A DNA stretch of 44,969 nucleotides from contig CAKPZC010000011.1 in assembly GCA_934203355.1 (NCBI GenBank), positions 1 through 44,969 of the forward strand, given 5' to 3'. Position 1 is the first letter of the stretch, and each line of letters opens with the position of its first letter. Below the pieces are notes generated by a model. That model was given only the letters and a program-made list of their open reading frames with translations, was not told the origin of the DNA and did no database searches. This DNA is from an uncultured Prevotella sp. (lineage in GTDB: Bacteria > Bacteroidota > Bacteroidia > Bacteroidales > Bacteroidaceae). This document shows, piece by piece, positions 41,415-44,969 of this stretch. Position numbers and translations under genes: made by a program.

Positions 41415-43340
41415 TTATTTCTTGTCATACTTATATTCATAGGTGCGATACACATCCTTTGAGTCGGACAACTTCCACGAAATCTTTAGACTATCCACGC
41501 CATTGTCATGGAGAATCATACCGTTGTCGTTTAGCAAGTTCATTATCGTGTTGATGCGGTTGTCAATCATCGTGTTGTCGTCGTTTACTACGACAGGCAG
41601 GTCAAAAGAAGACTTCCAGTATTTAGGGAACTGCTTCTCAAGTATGGTCTGCGTGGCATCACTATACGGTGTGAACCACATTACCCATTCCTGAATGTAG
41701 CGCGGAGGTGGCATCAGCTGGAACGTACGGCTATCTTTTTTTGTATAAGTTTCGTATTTAGGATGTGTTTTGAAAAAACCCTCCTTATAATATAACCATT
41801 GTATTGATACGGCTGTTTCGGTAGTGAACGAATATGTGCCTGTGGCAACTGGCATTTTCCATATCCAGCTGTGGCTCACCGTACAGTCGGTTCTGAGTAT
41901 TGGCTTGGCAATCGTATGACTGTTATTCCCGGTTAATTTGTAATGTGATGTAGGGCGAGAGCCTGCTGTATATTCCCATTTTGGAGAGTTTGTGTTGAGT
42001 GAATGAGTCATGTCCAAATCTGGGATGTTGTACGACCAGCTCTTTGAGAACGATACCCCTCCACCTATACCCAAACTCGGATCCTTGGCAAAAGTAAGTG
42101 CCCCATTGAGCGACCAATCGAATCCGTGGGTGTAGGTTGTCGATCCACTGGTGCTGTTTACCGGAGCCACCTGACTGATACTCACGCCGTCGTTACTGAA
42201 ATTGTGTTTGGTAAAGAAGTTGTAGAGATACGGCCCGTAGGAATATCCCATATCAAGATGTGTCCATTGGCGCTCGTCTTCAGGACCGCAATTCAACTTG
42301 CTGTTCTCCAAATTCACGGTCTCTTTAATGAGATAATAGTCGGTCATGTTATTAGCATCGTTGGCTGTCCATATATAATATGACACCGTGACTGGTTCGC
42401 TGCGATTTCTGCATTTAACGATGAACGTGTTGGTGTATTGCTGTGCATCAATGATTTCGTCGAGTTTCGTCATCTCCGCGTCATCGCTCTGCGCCAACAT
42501 TAGGTGTCCCAGTTTCATCTGTTTTTCCTTGTCATCCATGTAGTCAGGCTGCTTGTTGAGCCATGCCACGAGAGCTTCGGCATGTTGTCCGTACATATAG
42601 TCGGTTATCGGCTCTGATGTGGCGTTCTCTTTCATCTCGGTGGAGAGCACCTCGCCCGTCTCCTCGTTCACCTCCTCGCTGATGATTTTTCCGTCAGCGC
42701 AATCGTCGAGGTCGGACACTACATACAGGTCAGACCCACGTAGCGCAATGGCATCGCATATCACCCCGTCGGTGTCAGCCTCGTCGGCAAACGGTGGAAG
42801 AGGATTGCCGTTGGTGTCGTTCTTAGCATTCATAAACCTTGAATAGAAAGAGGCAGCAAATGGTGGATATATCATGGCAAGACTGCCGTCCTTAGCCATT
42901 TCCTTATACACCCTTTTTATCTGTTTCATCCATGTCACGATGCCCTCTTTCGTCGGCTCTACATATACGATGTTGCCGCCGCGGAGATACAGGTTAATGA
43001 TATTCTTCATGTCGGCATCATCAAGCCTTTGGGCACGGCTGTCGGTAAACACCACGGTCACAGTAGCATCGTCAAGTGTCGATGTCTTGTTCTTGATTCG
43101 CCTTATTAGGGCTTCGGCACTCTTCGGGTATTTGTCGTCAAACAAATACGTGGGTAGAGTAGTGAAAATCTTGGGCGTGTCATTTGTTATTACCTCATAG
43201 TCCTCTGTTTCAATTGTAGGTTGCTCCACGCTCTCATCATCGCTGCACGAAATGAACAGTATTGCCGTTAGCACTAATGGCAATACTTTTAATACGCTGA
43301 TAGATGTCAGCGTCTTCTTAAATAATTCGTTAATTCTCAT
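41415..43340 (-). CDS. Lipoprotein with leukocidin/VCC-like C-terminal region
   Basis: 641 residues. The signal peptide ends in ILFISC with Cys32 as the lipid-bearing residue, followed by SDDES, an acidic stretch of the type that directs Bacteroidetes lipoproteins to the surface. The N-terminal part (about 50-290) is a mixed alpha/beta domain I cannot name; it has VVFTDSRAQRLDDADMKNI and LYVVSDLDDCADG. From about 300 on the sequence is strand-rich. The stretch SLGIGGGVSFSKSWSYNIPD, then LDMTHSL and a later WEY, recalls the pre-stem and rim of leukocidin / V. cholerae cytolysin-type beta-barrel pore-forming toxins, and an aromatic WIWKMP segment follows. This likeness is by eye only. A surface-binding lipoprotein with a toxin-like fold, or a sugar-binding protein, are both possible. 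It is divergent from a membrane LuxR-type regulator. Confidence 0.65.
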   Translation of the reverse strand: MRINELFKKTLTSISVLKVLPLVLTAILFISCSDDESVEQPTIETEDYEVITNDTPKIFTTLPTYLFDDKYPKSAEALIRRIKNKTSTLDDATVTVVFTDSRAQRLDDADMKNIINLYLRGGNIVYVEPTKEGIVTWMKQIKRVYKEMAKDGSLAMIYPPFAASFYSRFMNAKNDTNGNPLPPFADEADTDGVICDAIALRGSDLYVVSDLDDCADGKIISEEVNEETGEVLSTEMKENATSEPITDYMYGQHAEALVAWLNKQPDYMDDKEKQMKLGHLMLAQSDDAEMTKLDEIIDAQQYTNTFIVKCRNRSEPVTVSYYIWTANDANNMTDYYLIKETVNLENSKLNCGPEDERQWTHLDMGYSYGPYLYNFFTKHNFSNDGVSISQVAPVNSTSGSTTYTHGFDWSLNGALTFAKDPSLGIGGGVSFSKSWSYNIPDLDMTHSLNTNSPKWEYTAGSRPTSHYKLTGNNSHTIAKPILRTDCTVSHSWIWKMPVATGTYSFTTETAVSIQWLYYKEGFFKTHPKYETYTKKDSRTFQLMPPPRYIQEWVMWFTPYSDATQTILEKQFPKYWKSSFDLPVVVNDDNTMIDNRINTIMNLLNDNGMILHDNGVDSLKISWKLSDSKDVYRTYEYKYDKK

Positions 43341-43413
43341 AATATTTTTTTTTGATTGTTTTTTACTTCGCTACGCCTACTCTTCTCTTTGCATTGGCAT
43401 TCTTTTATGCGAG

Positions 43414-43445
43414 CAAAATTAGTGGATAAGGAGAAATAGTGCAAA
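43414..43445 (-). promoter_or_regulatory. Promoter of the leukocidin-like lipoprotein gene
   Basis: On the minus strand, TTTG (43442-43445) and TAATTTTG (43414-43421) are 20 bp apart. The ATG is 73 bp after the -7 box, so the transcript has a leader of about 65 nt. Confidence 0.7.
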
Positions 43446-43529
43446 TCTCGGCTCCCTCAAATATTGTCAATACGTTTATTGACCTTGATTTTTATTCCTT
43501 AAAAATAGGCAAAATACGAATTTTATTGC

Positions 43530-43537
43530 TATATTTG
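43530..43537 (+). promoter_or_regulatory. -7 promoter element of the LuxR-type gene
   Basis: TATATTTG fits TAnnTTTG, 29 bp before the start at 43567. No -33 box is clear. It is divergent from, and about 85 bp from, the promoter of the lipoprotein gene, so one operator could serve both. Confidence 0.55.
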
Positions 43538-43566
43538 CAGCTGACAAAAAACTAACAACAACGATT

Positions 43567-44595
43567 ATGAATCAGACAAAAATAAAGGAAAATACATTGA
43601 CAAGGTTATACAGATTCTGCAAACGTTTCATTCCTGTGGAGAAATCATTTCTCGACCAGCGACGACAGCGTCTGGCTGTATGGTATGTGTTGATACTTGT
43701 ATTGGGAATACTGTCGGACTTGTTGGAGATTTCCGGTTCTTTCGACATTTTCTATAAATACACCAATAGCATTATGCTTGTGCTAATATTGCTGTGGGTG
43801 GCTTGCTATCTCGCCAAACGCACCAGCATTCTGCGCACTGTGTCACTTCTTTCAGTTACGACTCAGCTGTTTATAGCCATTGATGCGGTGTACTGTGTCG
43901 TCAATCCTTCAGTGCCTCACACACAAATGGTGATCCTTGTAAACATTCTCATTCTCACAGGCAACACGATGTTTTCAATTGCCACCTATCAGGGGCTGAT
44001 GGTTCTCGTGAATGTGGTGATAGCCATCGTCGCATTCTTTTCCTGTATGATGTTTTCCGCCAACAGCGACTACGAGCAATATGTGGTAATGGTGTTGCTG
44101 GTATTTACCTATATTGGTATTTTCGGACTGCATATAGCGCGCATCTCTCAACGGTTGCAAGACGAGAATATATCAATAAAGCAAGAAGATGAAGAACTGA
44201 TGCATTTGCTAAAACTGAACAAGGAGCAACTGAAGCTTTACATACAGTTGGCTAAGAAAGAGTACAGTGAGGATGAGACGCGTCTTATCCTTTCACAGTT
44301 TAACGAAAGGACACAGAAGTACATCATACACAACGTGACGAAGTATATCAATGCGGAAGCTTCAACCGATGAGTGTATAGAGCAGGCTTTCCCAGACCTT
44401 ACGCCCTCGGAGCGCAATATAGCACAGTTGATATTAAGAGGATGTAAGTTGAGCAGTATCTGTATGATTCTTAACAAGACGGAGACGAATGTAAGCACAC
44501 AGCGAGCCAACATCCGTCGTAAGCTCGGTTTGAAATCGACCGACAGTCTGTATGAGGCTCTAAAAACGAGGATGGATGGCAATATATATAAATGA
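43567..44595 (+). CDS. Membrane-anchored LuxR-type HTH regulator
   Basis: 342 residues. The N-terminal part has five or six hydrophobic helices between about residues 38 and 195 (WYVLILVLGILSDLLEI, IMLVLILLWVACYLA, LVNILILTGNTMF, VMVLLVFTYIGIFGLHIARI). A coiled-coil linker follows (about 195-235, RLQDENISIKQEDEELMHLL). The C-terminal LuxR-type helix-turn-helix is at about 275-335 (LTPSERNIAQLILRGCKLSS, then NKTETNVSTQRANIRRKLGL). There is no response-regulator receiver domain and no ligand-binding domain I recognise. Regulators with this layout occur in Bacteroidetes, but their signals are mostly unknown. Its divergent neighbour, the 641-aa lipoprotein, is the obvious candidate target. Confidence 0.85.
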   Translation: MNQTKIKENTLTRLYRFCKRFIPVEKSFLDQRRQRLAVWYVLILVLGILSDLLEISGSFDIFYKYTNSIMLVLILLWVACYLAKRTSILRTVSLLSVTTQLFIAIDAVYCVVNPSVPHTQMVILVNILILTGNTMFSIATYQGLMVLVNVVIAIVAFFSCMMFSANSDYEQYVVMVLLVFTYIGIFGLHIARISQRLQDENISIKQEDEELMHLLKLNKEQLKLYIQLAKKEYSEDETRLILSQFNERTQKYIIHNVTKYINAEASTDECIEQAFPDLTPSERNIAQLILRGCKLSSICMILNKTETNVSTQRANIRRKLGLKSTDSLYEALKTRMDGNIYK

Positions 44596-44652
44596 TGTAT
44601 TGAAGTTGTACGACCAGGTAATATTCATGCATCGCTTTTAGCCATAACAATA

Positions 44653-44712
44653 GTTCTCTTCAAAGCGTAACCATATAATCATTATTATCCAGTTACACTT
44701 TGAAGAGAGAAC
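44653..44712. repeat. Imperfect inverted repeat between convergent genes
   Basis: GTTCTCTTCAAAGCGTAAC (44653-44671) pairs with a 21-nt arm at 44692-44712, with a 2-nt bulge and one G-U. A 20-nt AT-rich loop separates the arms. No T run follows, so it does not look like a normal terminator. Confidence 0.75.
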
Positions 44713-44735
44713 CGACTGTATAGTCGTTGTTAGAT

Positions 44736-44756
44736 GAGTCAATTAGACTCTTTTTT
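44736..44756. terminator. Short terminator-like hairpin
   Basis: GAGTC and GACTC pair over 5 bp around AATTA, followed by six T. It is weak but is placed as expected for the end of the LuxR-type gene. Confidence 0.45.
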
Positions 44757-44760
44757 ATGG

Positions 44761-44969
44761 TTATTTCAGGTAGAATGTGAAAGGCTTGTTGAAATTGCGG
44801 TTTACACAAACCGTTGCCTTGCATTCACTTAGATTGTAAACAACAGACCACTGTGTGTGGCTTGTCACTTCGGTAGGATTCTCTGCCTGACTTACATCGT
44901 CGAGCAGGCTCATGGCGCGGTCTTCGGTAAGACAGTCGTTGTTTTGTGTCAGCACAAAATCCATTATGT
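44761..44969 (-). CDS. 3' end of a choloylglycine hydrolase-like / linear amide hydrolase gene
   Basis: Only the last 69 codons are in the window; the frame stays open to the edge and the start lies beyond it. The end (THTQWSVVYNLSECKATVCV, then NFNKPFTF) resembles the C-terminal strands of Ntn-type hydrolases such as choloylglycine hydrolase and the C45 penicillin-acylase-like enzymes, where a TQWSVVYDL motif is typical. A preceding segment reads NDCLTEDRAMSLLDDVSQAE. The nucleophilic Cys would be at the missing N-terminus, so the class and substrate (bile salts, N-acyl amino acids, penicillin) remain open. The gene is convergent with the LuxR-type gene. Confidence 0.55.
   Translation of the reverse strand, partial: IMDFVLTQNNDCLTEDRAMSLLDDVSQAENPTEVTSHTQWSVVYNLSECKATVCVNRNFNKPFTFYLK

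Overview
The window looks like a piece of a Bacteroidales chromosome, most likely Prevotellaceae; the genus cannot be fixed from sequence alone. The reasons are promoters of the Bacteroidetes type (TAnnTTTG at the -7 position, several with TTTG/TTG 19-20 bp upstream) in front of many genes, no clear Shine-Dalgarno sequences, an exbB-X-exbD-exbD operon, type IX secretion (T9SS) cargo with C-terminal sorting domains, and Bacteroidetes-type lipoproteins. No tRNA, rRNA, transposase, integrase or CRISPR array was seen. Most genes read as ordinary host genes.

Layout. 1-2.8 kb: an ExbB/ExbD energy-transducing operon with an extra four-helix membrane protein. 2.9-3.4 kb: an Lrp/AsnC regulator. 3.6-16.4 kb: three large exported proteins in a row (a PPC-like repeat protein, an M6 metalloprotease and a 2250-residue modular adhesin-like protein), each with a signal peptide and a T9SS-type C-terminal domain. 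16.4-19.7 kb, minus strand: rRNA methyltransferase, thyA and folA, with repeat-rich intergenic DNA. 19.9-21.9 kb: a membrane protein, an ECF sigma factor and a small membrane protein that may be its anti-sigma factor. 22.1-26.3 kb, minus: a PorE-like OmpA/TPR/beta-propeller lipoprotein (a T9SS component) downstream of topoisomerase III. 26.5-31.3 kb: a tightly packed operon purT - O-acyltransferase - sugar ketoisomerase - aminotransferase - FemAB-like acyltransferase, probably for an acylated deoxy-amino sugar on a surface glycan. 31.4-33.8 kb, minus: Sua5 and a ClC channel with CBS domains. 34-37 kb, minus: a hypothetical gene, then coiled-coil protein - zapA - rny. 37.2-40.7 kb: rmlA and a Wzc-type tyrosine kinase for polysaccharide export. 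40.9-41.3 kb: a small HAD phosphatase. 41.4-44.6 kb: a divergent pair made of a 641-aa lipoprotein, whose C-terminal half recalls leukocidin-type beta-barrel toxins, and a membrane-bound LuxR-type regulator. The right edge holds the 3' end of an Ntn-type amide hydrolase gene.

How the parts connect. The three exported proteins need a T9SS, and the PorE-like lipoprotein is a probable part of that machine. RmlA makes dTDP-glucose, the precursor pool on which the ketoisomerase and aminotransferase would act, and the Wzc-like kinase would control export of the finished polysaccharide. The ECF cassette and the membrane LuxR protein are two envelope-facing regulators. Intergenic DNA carries at least three families of short repeats (a 16-bp tandem unit at two loci, a TTTTGAG-type AT-rich inverted repeat, and an element shared between 20.8 kb and 40.75 kb) plus many hairpin terminators.
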